A DNA stretch of 48,130 bases from positions 1 through 48,130 of the forward strand of contig NZ_NMWT01000017.1 of assembly GCF_002860365.1 (NCBI RefSeq), read 5' to 3'. The notes beneath the pieces were generated by a model. That model was not told where the DNA came from. It ran no database searches and was given only the letters and a program-made list of their open reading frames with translations. Position 1 is the first letter of the stretch, and each line of letters begins with the position of its first letter. The position numbers and the translations under genes are program-made. Source of the DNA: Bifidobacterium parmae (lineage in GTDB: Bacteria > Actinomycetota > Actinomycetes > Actinomycetales > Bifidobacteriaceae). Below are positions 31,998 through 40,341 of this stretch, piece by piece.

Positions 31998-33278
31998 ATG
32001 GTGATCAGTCACAACGAACGGAACACCCCACATTATCTCCCGAGACCGGAGCTGCTTGGCCGAATCCTCGCCCATCGCGACACCCCCGACGTCAAGGTCA
32101 TCATCGGAGTCAGACGCTGCGGAAAATCGACCGCCCTCGCCATGTTCGCCGACGCGCTGGCCGCGGACGGCGTTCCCGAGCAAAACCTGTTCTACAAGCG
32201 GTTCGACGCATTCGATGTGCCCCTCGACTACGATGCCGCGGATCTGCACGAAGAACTCATACGGGCGACTGGCGAAGCCGATGAGGCATACCCGTTCACC
32301 GTGATGTTGGATGAGATCCAGGACGTCCCCGGATGGGAGAAGGTTGTCCGGCGCCTGCATACCCGAGAACACACCGATGTCTACATCACCGGATCCAACG
32401 CCAACCTGCTCTCCAGCGACCTCGCCACCTATCTGACCGGACGGTACATCGAGATTCCTTCATTCCCGCTGTCATTCGGCGAATATCTCGGATTCTCACG
32501 CAATCTGACGGATGCGCCGGAACGATCCGATGACGATCTGCTCGCCGAATACCTGTTGTACGGCGGCATGCCCGGACTGTTCGCCCTGCGCACGCGCACC
32601 GCCGAAACCATCGGCGCCGAACTGCGCGACATCTACCGGTCCATCCTGTTCAAAGACGTGGCGCAACGATACGGCATACGCGATCTGGACGGATTGGAGA
32701 AACTGAGCCGCTTCCTGTTCTCGACCTCGGGATCGCTGTTCTCCGCGCGCAACGTCGCCAACACCCTGACCAGCGCCGGACACCCCATCAGCACGGGAAC
32801 CGTCACCAGTCAGGTCGAGGCGTTGCGCCACGCATTCCTGCTGTACCGTGCCGAGCAGGAAGGCATGCAGGGCAAGACCGTGCTGCGCCCGCTCAGCAAA
32901 TACTATCCGGTGGATAACGGCTTCCGGGGACTCGTCACCGGGTTCTCACCCCGTGACGTCGGAGCAAAGCTGGAATGCGCCGTATACATGGAACTGATCC
33001 GACGCGGCTATGCGGTCAGCATCGGCACCAGCGACAAGGCGGAGATCGACTTCATAGCCAGCCGCATGGAATCAGGCGGGACACGGAAACTGTACATCCA
33101 AGTCACCGCGAGCCTGCTGGACGAGACCACCCGCGCACGGGAGTTCGCCCCCCTTCTGGCACTCACCGACGCGTTCCCCCGCCTGATCGTCACGCTCGAC
33201 CCCTATTCGGCCGGCATCAGCGACGAAGGCATCACCGTCGTCAACGCCAAGGACTGGCTGCTCCACGACGAACGGTGA
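31998..33278 (+). CDS. AAA_14/DUF4143 ATPase
   Basis: The 426-residue protein belongs to the mobile STAND-like ATPases with an N-terminal AAA_14 and a C-terminal DUF4143 (PD-(D/E)XK-like) domain. Walker A is GVRRCGKST (37-45), Walker B is TVMLDEIQDVPGWE (~101-114), and the family motif ITGSNANLLS (~130) follows. The C-terminal region has KLECAVYMELIRRGYAV and KAEIDFIA. The biochemical role of the family is not well established; its copies are scattered and often transferred. It stands alone, with its own AT-rich promoter and inverted repeats, and a hairpin terminator. No ribosome-binding site is clear before ATG 31998. Confidence 0.9.
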   Translation: MVISHNERNTPHYLPRPELLGRILAHRDTPDVKVIIGVRRCGKSTALAMFADALAADGVPEQNLFYKRFDAFDVPLDYDAADLHEELIRATGEADEAYPFTVMLDEIQDVPGWEKVVRRLHTREHTDVYITGSNANLLSSDLATYLTGRYIEIPSFPLSFGEYLGFSRNLTDAPERSDDDLLAEYLLYGGMPGLFALRTRTAETIGAELRDIYRSILFKDVAQRYGIRDLDGLEKLSRFLFSTSGSLFSARNVANTLTSAGHPISTGTVTSQVEALRHAFLLYRAEQEGMQGKTVLRPLSKYYPVDNGFRGLVTGFSPRDVGAKLECAVYMELIRRGYAVSIGTSDKAEIDFIASRMESGGTRKLYIQVTASLLDETTRAREFAPLLALTDAFPRLIVTLDPYSAGISDEGITVVNAKDWLLHDER

Positions 33279-33290
33279 CGAGGACGACGA

Positions 33291-33341
33291 CGGTGCGCCT
33301 GCAGCGGGCCCGCCGGCGGACCGGTCCGCTACAGACGCACC
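33291..33341. terminator. Bidirectional hairpin terminator
   Basis: CGGTGCG...CGCACCG with CTG/CAG and AGCGG/CCGCT pairing inside, between the convergent ATPase and MFS genes. Confidence 0.7.
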
Positions 33342-33351
33342 GGAGACACCG

Positions 33352-34644
33352 TCACTTCACCTTGCGGATGAGCATGATGACGACGGCGCCGACGAGCACG
33401 CAGGCGATGGCGATCGGGAAGATCAGCCTGTAGCTGTCCGTCGCCACGACGATGCCGCCGACGAGCACGGGGGCGAGCACCTGACCGACCGTGTTGGCGA
33501 GGTTGAGGATGCCGAGATCCTTGCCGGCCTCCTCCTGGCTGGGCAGCACGTCCACGTTGAGCGCCTGGTCGACGGCGATGTAGATGCCGTAGCCGGTGCC
33601 GGCGACGCCCGCGTAGAGCATCATGCCCAGCGCGGTGGGCATGGCGATCGGGATGGCGATGCCGGCGGCGATGATCACCGAGCCGACGGCGACGATGATC
33701 TTGCGGCGCTGCAGGCGGTCGGAGATCGGGCCGGAGACCACGGAGGTGACGATGAGCACGACCATCGAGATCACCGACATCGTGGAGATCGCCGTGCCGG
33801 AGTCGTCGACGGAGAGCCCCACGTACTTCTGCAGGATGTACAGCTGGTAGGTGGCGACCATCGACCAGCCGACCATGAGCAGCAGGCGGCCGACGAGCGC
33901 GAGGTAGAAGTCGCGGCAGTTGCGCGTCGGCGGGATGAACGAGCGGGCGATGTCGGCGGCGGTGCGGCGTTCGACGGTCACGCCCGCATCCTTGGACGAG
34001 CGTTCGCGCGGCCAGATGAGCACGGCGACGATGCCGGTGACGGCGAACAGCACGGTGCCGGTGAGGAAGCCCGCGCCCATGTGCTTGATGAACTGCGCGC
34101 CCAGGAACGTGCCGGCGGACTGGCCGACGATCTGCGCGCCGCCGTAGAAGGCGGAGAACGTGCCGCGCGTGCTTTCGGGGATGCGGTCGGAGAGCACGGC
34201 GACGGCGGGCGCGATCATCATGTTCACACCGATCTGCACGACGCACCATCCGCCGACGATGCCGGCGAGCGCGACGCTGTTGGCGGCGAACAGATAGCCG
34301 GCGGCGGTGACGATGCCGCCGAGCACGACCCATGGGTTGCGTTTGCCGAATCGGGAACGCGTCATGTCGCTCAGCGCGCCGAAGATGATGTTGGCGGCGA
34401 GCGCGAACACGCAGCCGACGGAGTTCATCGTGCCGAAGATCACCTCGGGCACACCGATGCCGAGTTCGGTGAACCGTTGCGGCAGGAGCACCTGCGAGCC
34501 GGAGGTGCCGGCGGTCATCCAGATCAGCGAGAACAATGCGAAGCCGATGCCGAAGCGCCATTTCTCGGTCGTGGTGAGCGGGCGTCCGCTGTCCGGGGCG
34601 ATGTCGGACGGCATGCCGGCGGCGGTCTCTTCCTTGAGTGCCAT
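33352..34644 (-). CDS. MFS sugar transporter (paralogue C)
   Basis: The 430-residue permease is closest in sequence to the carrier at 22699 (shared TMNSxGxxFALxxNIIFGALSD and C-terminal IRKVK). It has DMTRSRFGKRNPW, RIPESTRGTFSAFYGGAQ and VDQALNVDVLPSQEEAGKD. ATG 34644 is followed by MALKEETAAG; the open frame further upstream overlaps the GH78 gene antisense-shifted and is not coding. It lies 89 bases downstream of the GH78 gene on the same strand, past a hairpin at 34681-34708. It may import rhamnosides or an aglycone-linked sugar. Confidence 0.9.
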   Translation of the reverse strand: MALKEETAAGMPSDIAPDSGRPLTTTEKWRFGIGFALFSLIWMTAGTSGSQVLLPQRFTELGIGVPEVIFGTMNSVGCVFALAANIIFGALSDMTRSRFGKRNPWVVLGGIVTAAGYLFAANSVALAGIVGGWCVVQIGVNMMIAPAVAVLSDRIPESTRGTFSAFYGGAQIVGQSAGTFLGAQFIKHMGAGFLTGTVLFAVTGIVAVLIWPRERSSKDAGVTVERRTAADIARSFIPPTRNCRDFYLALVGRLLLMVGWSMVATYQLYILQKYVGLSVDDSGTAISTMSVISMVVLIVTSVVSGPISDRLQRRKIIVAVGSVIIAAGIAIPIAMPTALGMMLYAGVAGTGYGIYIAVDQALNVDVLPSQEEAGKDLGILNLANTVGQVLAPVLVGGIVVATDSYRLIFPIAIACVLVGAVVIMLIRKVK

Positions 34645-34680
34645 GGTGTGTATTCCCTTTCGTGTGTGCGATGCGTGGGG

Positions 34681-34708
34681 CCGTCCGCCCTCGCGTGCGG
34701 GCGGACGG
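34681..34708 (-). terminator. Intercistronic hairpin between GH78 and MFS genes
   Basis: CCGTCCGCCC-TCGCGTGC-GGGCGGACGG; may terminate or attenuate transcription, or protect the upstream mRNA. Confidence 0.65.
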
Positions 34709-34733
34709 CGGCCTATGTGCGATGCGATGCGGC

Positions 34734-37424
34734 TCAGCGGGCGAGGCGCAGGTGATGGACGCCGGCGGCGAGCTCCTCGGTCTCGTGGCCGGGCACGTCC
34801 ACGACGGCGGTGGCGCCGACCGGCACGGTGACGGTCAGGTCGACGGCGTCCGCGTCGTCGTCGGCCAAGGTCCACGAGACGGCGGCGGTGCCGTACGGCG
34901 TCAGGTGGGAGGTGGAGGCGTGGGTGAGACCGCCGCCGACGACGGGCGCGACGCGGAACCGCTTCCATCCGGGTTCGACGGCTTCGAGGCCGCCGATGTG
35001 CGCGTGCATCCATTCGGCCACCGAGCCGAGCGCGTAGTGGTTGAACGAGGTCATGCCGCCGGGGTTGAGCGAACGGTCGGGACGCATCGAGTCCCAACGC
35101 TCCCACGTGGTGGTGGCGCCCATCGTGACCTGGTAGAGCCAGCTGGGGCATTCGGTGGAGGTGAGCAGCGCGTACGCCTCCTCGTTGTGACCGGTCATGG
35201 TGAGGGCGGGCAGCACGAACGGGGTGCCGGCGAAGCCGGTGCTCACCTTGCCGCCCGATTCGCGCACGAGGCAGGCGAGGCGGTTGCCCGCCTTGACCTT
35301 GCGCACCGGTTCGCCGTCAAGCAGGCCGAAGGCGATGGCGAGCGCGTAGGCGCATTGCGTGTCGGAGGTCATCGTGCCGTCGAGGTGGGTGAAGCGGGCG
35401 AGGAACCCGGCGGTCACCTTGTCGCGCAGGGCGGCGAAGCGGCGGGTCTCCTCCTCGTGGCCGAGGATTTCGGCGATGCGCGTGGCCTGCGTGCAGGAGC
35501 GGGCGTAGAAGGCGGTGGCGACGAGCTCCTTCTCGGTCATGGCCTGGGTGGGGTCGTCCGGCGGGGCGGTGGGGTCGAGCCAGTCGCCGAGCTGTCCGAG
35601 CGGGTAGTCGGGCCTGCGGTCCCATACGCCGTCGTCGGAGAGGTATCCGGCGACCTCGTCGATCCAGTCGCGGCTCAGCTCCCACGAGTCGGCGAGCACC
35701 TGCGGGTCGCCGGATTCCATGTAGAGGGTCCACGGCACTTCGACGGCGGAGTCGCCCCACGTGGAGATGGCCTGCGGGTGCGCCCAGATGCCGAGCGGGA
35801 CGAACGGCACGTAGAACGGCACGGTGCCCCACTTGGCCTGGTCGGCGCGCACGTCCTTCAACCAGCTGGACAGGAACCCGTGCACGTCGTACAGGTAGGC
35901 GGCGGTGGGCACGAACAGGCAGATGTCGCCGGTCCAGCCCATGCGCTCGTCGCGCTGCGGGCAGTCGGTGGGGATGGACACGAAGTTGGAACGCATCGAC
36001 CATACGGCGTTGGCGTGCAGGCGGTCGAGCAGCGGGTCGGAGGTCTCGAGTCCGCCGGCGCGCGTCATGACGGAGTGGTAGACGCGGCAGTCCATGTCGT
36101 CGGCTGCGAGTTCGCCGGCGAAGCCTTCGATCTGCGCGTAGCGGAAGCCGTGCATCGCGAAGCGCGGCTCCCACCAGGCGTCGGCGCCGTCGGAGGTGTA
36201 CACGTCGCACTGCTGGCCGCGGCGCAGGGTGCGCGTGGCGATGGTCCCGTCCGGTTCGAGGACTTCGACGTGGCGCAGCGTGACGCTCTGGCCGGCGGCG
36301 AGCCCGCGCATGTTCAGGCGGATGCGCTGCGTGCAGTTCTGGCCGAAGTCGACGAGCCAGATGCCGCGGCCGTCGTCGGTGGAGCCGATGCGGTCGATGG
36401 AGACGGGATCGTGGCGTTCGTGGGCGCGCACGGGCGAGGCGGTCGGGTTCTCGATGCGTGCGGGGTCGTAGTAGACCTCGGCGACGGGTTTCCAGGCGGA
36501 GTCGTCGAAGCCGGGTTCGGACCAGCCGGGCATTTCGAGGCGGGCGTCGTAGCGTTCGCCCTCGCACAGGTCGGAGCAGACGATCGGGCCGAGCTCGGTC
36601 TTCCAGCGGCGGTCCCAGGAGTTGGAGTAGACGGCGTCGGTGGTGCCGTCGGCGTATTCGACCTCGAGCTGGGCGAACACGCCGAGGCGGTCGCCGTAGT
36701 AGTTCGCGTAGCCGCCGTCGAAGCCGAGGCGGCCGCGGTACCAGCCGTCGCCGAGCCAGAATCCCATCGCGTTCGCGCCGGCGTCGAGGGCGTCGGTCAC
36801 GTCGTAGGTCCACATCTCGACGCGGTTGTCGTAGTTGGTCCAGCCGGGGGTGAGCGCGTCATGGCCGACCTTGCGGCCGTTGATCTCCGCCTCGACGAGG
36901 CCGAGCGCGGTCAGGTAGAGGCGGGCGCGCACGGGGGCCGCCTTGAGTTCGACCTCGGTGCGCACGAGCGGCAGGTGGCGGTGGTCGCTTTCCGCTTCGG
37001 GCCAGGAGGGGCCGACGAAGTCGGCGATGTGGTCGTGTTCGTCGAACAGGCCGGCTTCGAAGCGGAGGGCGGCGCTGGGGGCGCCGAGCGGCTGGTGGGA
37101 GGCGGAGACGACCTGCACGGTGGCGCTCGCCTCCTCGCGCGAGACGAGCGGCTCGAACTGCCAGGGCACGAGCACGTTGCCGTCGACGGGCAGGTAGGTG
37201 TGCTGTTCGCGGGGCTTGGAGCCGGGCGTGCGGCGGGTGAGCGTGAGCAGGATCTGCGCGTCGGCGGGGACTTCGCGCGTGTAGGTCCAGTTGAGGCGCG
37301 GCCTGGCGGCGGGGATGCCGAGGACGTCGCCGGGGTAATGCTCGACGGTGAGGGAGGCGATGTCGAGGCCGTCGACGGGGGCGGCGGGCACGATCAGGGG
37401 TGCGGATGCGGTGGTGTCGGTCAT
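34734..37424 (-). CDS. Glycoside hydrolase family 78 alpha-L-rhamnosidase
   Basis: The 896-residue protein has the multi-domain GH78 layout: N-terminal beta-sandwich domains (NWTYTREVPADAQ; ARLYLTALGLVEAEINGRKV, LTPGWTNYDNRV), an (alpha/alpha)6 barrel and a C-terminal beta domain. The catalytic loop DCPQRDERMGWTGD lies at about 487-500 and carries the general-acid Glu. TTWERWDS near 775 supplies the second Glu. No signal peptide is seen, so it should cleave imported rhamnosides. AAAGGAG precedes ATG 37424. It is the second gene of a locus with two MFS carriers and a divergent LacI regulator. No L-rhamnose catabolic genes are in the window. Confidence 0.93.
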   Translation of the reverse strand: MTDTTASAPLIVPAAPVDGLDIASLTVEHYPGDVLGIPAARPRLNWTYTREVPADAQILLTLTRRTPGSKPREQHTYLPVDGNVLVPWQFEPLVSREEASATVQVVSASHQPLGAPSAALRFEAGLFDEHDHIADFVGPSWPEAESDHRHLPLVRTEVELKAAPVRARLYLTALGLVEAEINGRKVGHDALTPGWTNYDNRVEMWTYDVTDALDAGANAMGFWLGDGWYRGRLGFDGGYANYYGDRLGVFAQLEVEYADGTTDAVYSNSWDRRWKTELGPIVCSDLCEGERYDARLEMPGWSEPGFDDSAWKPVAEVYYDPARIENPTASPVRAHERHDPVSIDRIGSTDDGRGIWLVDFGQNCTQRIRLNMRGLAAGQSVTLRHVEVLEPDGTIATRTLRRGQQCDVYTSDGADAWWEPRFAMHGFRYAQIEGFAGELAADDMDCRVYHSVMTRAGGLETSDPLLDRLHANAVWSMRSNFVSIPTDCPQRDERMGWTGDICLFVPTAAYLYDVHGFLSSWLKDVRADQAKWGTVPFYVPFVPLGIWAHPQAISTWGDSAVEVPWTLYMESGDPQVLADSWELSRDWIDEVAGYLSDDGVWDRRPDYPLGQLGDWLDPTAPPDDPTQAMTEKELVATAFYARSCTQATRIAEILGHEEETRRFAALRDKVTAGFLARFTHLDGTMTSDTQCAYALAIAFGLLDGEPVRKVKAGNRLACLVRESGGKVSTGFAGTPFVLPALTMTGHNEEAYALLTSTECPSWLYQVTMGATTTWERWDSMRPDRSLNPGGMTSFNHYALGSVAEWMHAHIGGLEAVEPGWKRFRVAPVVGGGLTHASTSHLTPYGTAAVSWTLADDDADAVDLTVTVPVGATAVVDVPGHETEELAAGVHHLRLAR

Positions 37425-37474
37425 GGCTGGGACTCCTTTGTCGATGGGATTCGGGATGCGTGCGATGCAGGGCC

Positions 37475-37505
37475 GGCTCCCCTCCTCGTTTCGCGGAGGG
37501 GAGCC
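37475..37505 (-). terminator. Intercistronic hairpin between MFS and GH78 genes
   Basis: An 11-bp perfect stem, GGCTCCCCTCC / GGAGGGGAGCC, with a 9-base loop, 50 bases before the GH78 start. With the similar hairpin at 34681 it may set relative expression in the locus. Confidence 0.7.
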
Positions 37506-37513
37506 GTGCCGGT

Positions 37514-38824
37514 TCAGGCGGCGGCCTGCGCGGCCTTGGCGAGCTGGCGTTCCTCGTCGGTGCCGTACTTCTTCTGGGCGCGGATCATGACCGTGCCGGC
37601 GATGCCTTCGATCACGACGATGCCGGCGAAGCACCACATGGTGGTCTGGATGGTCTCGGGCAGCACGAGCGCCGGGGTGACGAGGGCGAACAGGCCGCAG
37701 CACAGGCGGGAGAAGCCGTTGATGAAGCCCTGCACGGAGGCGCGGATCTCGATCGGGAAGGATTCCTGCGTCCACACCTTGTACATGGCCTCGCCGGCGA
37801 GCGGGGATCCGAGGTTCATGAACGCGGTGGCGCCGACGATGACCCACAGGTTCGCGCCGCCGAGCGCCATGGCCACCATGGCGATGATGCTGATGACGAT
37901 GCCGGCGAAGAACGCCTTGTTGCGGTACTTGCCGCCGGCGATGGACGCGAAGACGATGTTGAGGACGAGGGTGACGAGGTTGAGGATGATGCCCAGGCCG
38001 GTGGCGAGCGACTGGGTGGCGCCGGCCTTGGAGAACATGTAGGTCTGGAACTGGCCCCACGTGTTGGCCAGCAGGTTCCAGCCGCAGTAGAAGACCACGA
38101 TGGCGAGGAAGTAGGTGAGCAGGATCTTCCTGTCGGCGCCGAACAGCACCTTGGTGACGGACACCTTGGCGGAGTCGGCCACGCCGGCGGGACGGGCGGC
38201 GTCGCGGGCGTCGGCCTCCTCGTGGAAGCGGCGGAAGGTCGGGGACGCGACGCGCCACAGCCATGCGACGACGGCGAACGCGGCGAGGATGGTGAAGACC
38301 ACGCGGCCGCCGGTGGCGCCGGACATCGTGGAGACGAGGAACGCGCAGATGAAGGAGATGAACACGCCGACCTGCCAGAACACCTGCGTGGTGGAGACAA
38401 GACGTGCGGCGGTGGCGTCGTCGGGGGCGTCGTGGGAGACGACGGTCATCGAGACCGGCAGGTCGGCGCCGGAGGCGAGGCCCGCGATGATCAGGCCGAC
38501 GAGCAGCATCGTGAAGTCGCCGGCGAAGATGCAGATCGCGGCGCCGATGGCGTAGAACAGGTTGATCCAGTTGAAGAACAGCACGCGGCCGATGCGGTCG
38601 GCGATGCGGCCGCCGAACAGGGAGCCGAACGCGATGGCGAAGGTCAGGATGCCGGAGAGCAGGCCGACCTGCGTGGCGTCGAGGCCGAGGCCCTCCTGCC
38701 AGACGACGATGGTGGCCGACAGGCCGACGATGATGCCGGAGCCGAGCATCGAGCCGATGCCGGCGGCGAAGGCGAGCGGCATGTACTTGCCGAGACCGTT
38801 GCCCTGCTTCGTTGAAGCGTTCAT
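37514..38824 (-). CDS. MFS sugar-porter-type transporter
   Basis: The 436-residue permease belongs to a different MFS branch from the other three. It has twelve helices, the sugar-porter-like motif GGRIADRIGRVLFF after helix 2, and a second-half motif QESFPIEIRASVQGF that resembles PESPRW/EIRG regions. ATG 38824 follows AAGGAAG; a further in-frame ATG at 38887 lies inside the LacI-type operator region. It is the first gene of the rhamnoside locus, transcribed away from the LacI gene. Likely role: import of the GH78 substrate or of rhamnose. Confidence 0.9.
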   Translation of the reverse strand: MNASTKQGNGLGKYMPLAFAAGIGSMLGSGIIVGLSATIVVWQEGLGLDATQVGLLSGILTFAIAFGSLFGGRIADRIGRVLFFNWINLFYAIGAAICIFAGDFTMLLVGLIIAGLASGADLPVSMTVVSHDAPDDATAARLVSTTQVFWQVGVFISFICAFLVSTMSGATGGRVVFTILAAFAVVAWLWRVASPTFRRFHEEADARDAARPAGVADSAKVSVTKVLFGADRKILLTYFLAIVVFYCGWNLLANTWGQFQTYMFSKAGATQSLATGLGIILNLVTLVLNIVFASIAGGKYRNKAFFAGIVISIIAMVAMALGGANLWVIVGATAFMNLGSPLAGEAMYKVWTQESFPIEIRASVQGFINGFSRLCCGLFALVTPALVLPETIQTTMWCFAGIVVIEGIAGTVMIRAQKKYGTDEERQLAKAAQAAA

Positions 38825-38896
38825 GTGTTCTTCCTTACTGCTGAATCCATTCCCATCGCCTTCGCATGAATCGGAGACGACTTCCATTTCAGTTGT

Positions 38897-38961
38897 TTCA
38901 AGTATTTCAATGTGATTTCAACCTCTCATCAGGCACAATCAATCACCATCAAATACTTGAA
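38897..38961. promoter_or_regulatory. Inverted repeat TTCAAGTATTT / AAATACTTGAA (MFS promoter region)
   Basis: Perfect 11-bp arms at 38897-38907 and 38951-38961, 43 bases apart, in an AT-rich segment with several TTTCAA motifs. Probable binding region of the divergent LacI-family regulator. Confidence 0.6.
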
Positions 38962-39051
38962 TCCTCGCGATTTCCCCGCAGACCCGCCGCATCGCCGGCC
39001 GACAATCCTCGGTGATTTCGTTGGTATGAATATATCATTTCAAATTGAATA

Positions 39052-39069
39052 TTTCAATTCGGATTGAAA
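39052..39069. promoter_or_regulatory. Putative LacI-family operator TTTCAAT-TCGG-ATTGAAA
   Basis: An 18-bp inverted repeat with centre TCGG, the even-spaced layout with a central CG expected of LacI operators. A weaker copy, TTCAA-A-TTGAA, lies at 39039-39049. Confidence 0.65.
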
Positions 39070-39188
39070 AATACCGGCGTGTTTCATTGAATATGTGGCA
39101 CCCACATGCCGTACAGTGGAAGCGTGAACAGGCGGGGTTCCAATGATGTGAACCCTCACAACCCCCGCGGGACCACGAAGGAGGCATC

Positions 39189-40244
39189 ATGCCAGCACGC
39201 AGGAAGGTCGGCGTGTCGGACGTCGCGAAACGGGCGGGCGTCTCCATCGGCACCGTCTCCAACTACCTCAACTACCCCGAACGCGTCTCCGACACGCTCA
39301 AGGCCAAGATCGGCGCCGCCATCGCCGAACTCGGCTACGTGCCGCGCCGTTCCGCCCCCGCGCCGGGACCCTCCGCCAAAGGCACGCCGGTCATCGGCTA
39401 CGTGATGACCGACATCGAACATTCGCTGTTCACCTCGGTCTTCGAAGGCGTACAGGAGGTGTGCGAGGAGAACGGCATGCAGGTGATCGCGCTCAACGCC
39501 TCGTCCGACCTCGAACGCCAGCACGCGCTGGTCGACCTCCTCATCGGCATGAAGGTCACCGGCATCCTGCTGAGCACCGTGCAGGACTCCGCGCAGGACG
39601 TGGCCGCCGCGCGCGCGGCCGGCATCCCCGTCATCGTCGTCGACCATTCCCATCCGCACGGCTGCGAGCCCGCGTGCGCGATCCTCGAGAACAACCTGTC
39701 CGTCGGCCGCATCGCCGCCGAGGAGCTCATCCGCACCGGCTGCCGCCGCATCGCGTTCGCGGCGCACTCGTTCGACTACGAGCAGGTGCAGGACCGTCAG
39801 CTCGGCGTGCAGAAGGCGGTGATGGCCGCGGGCGGCGACGTGACGTTCACGCTCATCGATTCGGGCGGACTCATGGTCGAGGACGGCTACCAGCTGGGAC
39901 TCGCGCTGTCCGGGAAGCCTCAGGACGCGCCCGACGGCATCGTCGCCGTGGCGGACGCGGTCGCCGTCGGCATCATCGTCGGATTGGAGGAGCGCGGCGT
40001 GCTGCGCGTGCCGGACGACATCGCCGTCATCGGCTCGGAAGGAGCGCACCTGCCGGCCGTCAGCCCGATGCCGCTGACCGTGGTGCAGGCGCCCGGCGTC
40101 GACATGGGCCGGAAGGCGATGCTGCAGATGCTCGACTACCTCGAGGACCCCATCACCCACGTCCACGGCACGATGCTGCTCGAACCGACGCTCGTGCGCA
40201 GGGAATCCACGCGCAGAACCCCGGACGGCGCGACGACGGACTGA
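39189..40244 (+). CDS. LacI-family transcriptional regulator
   Basis: The 351-residue protein has a LacI helix-turn-helix and hinge helix (VSDVAKRAGVSIGTVSNYLN, about 9-28; LKAKIGAAIAELGYVPRRSA) and a periplasmic-binding-protein-like sensor domain (VIGYVMTDIEHSLFTSVFEGV onward). Its Gly/Asp/Pro-rich tail is short. GAAGGAGG lies upstream of ATG 39189. It is divergent from the MFS-GH78-MFS locus and should repress it in the absence of a rhamnoside or rhamnose ligand. The AT-rich intergenic region has repeated TTTCAA motifs and an 18-bp palindrome. Confidence 0.93.
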   Translation: MPARRKVGVSDVAKRAGVSIGTVSNYLNYPERVSDTLKAKIGAAIAELGYVPRRSAPAPGPSAKGTPVIGYVMTDIEHSLFTSVFEGVQEVCEENGMQVIALNASSDLERQHALVDLLIGMKVTGILLSTVQDSAQDVAAARAAGIPVIVVDHSHPHGCEPACAILENNLSVGRIAAEELIRTGCRRIAFAAHSFDYEQVQDRQLGVQKAVMAAGGDVTFTLIDSGGLMVEDGYQLGLALSGKPQDAPDGIVAVADAVAVGIIVGLEERGVLRVPDDIAVIGSEGAHLPAVSPMPLTVVQAPGVDMGRKAMLQMLDYLEDPITHVHGTMLLEPTLVRRESTRRTPDGATTD

Positions 40245-40276
40245 CCCGGCACGGCCGATACGGGCGGATACGGCAA

Positions 40277-40305
40277 GGGGCGGGACGCCATCGGCATCCC
40301 GCCCC
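40277..40305. terminator. Bidirectional hairpin terminator
   Basis: GGGGCGGGA...TCCCGCCCC, between the convergent LacI and glutamate-cysteine ligase-like genes. Confidence 0.8.
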
Positions 40306-40341
40306 GGTCATGCGCGATACGCGCGAACCGGCGGACCGGAC

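Noticed and set aside
34638-38042. A plus-strand open frame of about 1,130 codons opposite the GH78 gene
   Set aside because: Same reason: low-complexity Gly/Val/Arg composition, no start signal, and a well-supported GH78 gene on the other strand.
37425-38264. N-terminal extension of the GH78 frame to 38264
   Set aside because: It overlaps the MFS gene in another frame with Arg/His/Pro-rich sequence; AAAGGAG supports ATG 37424.
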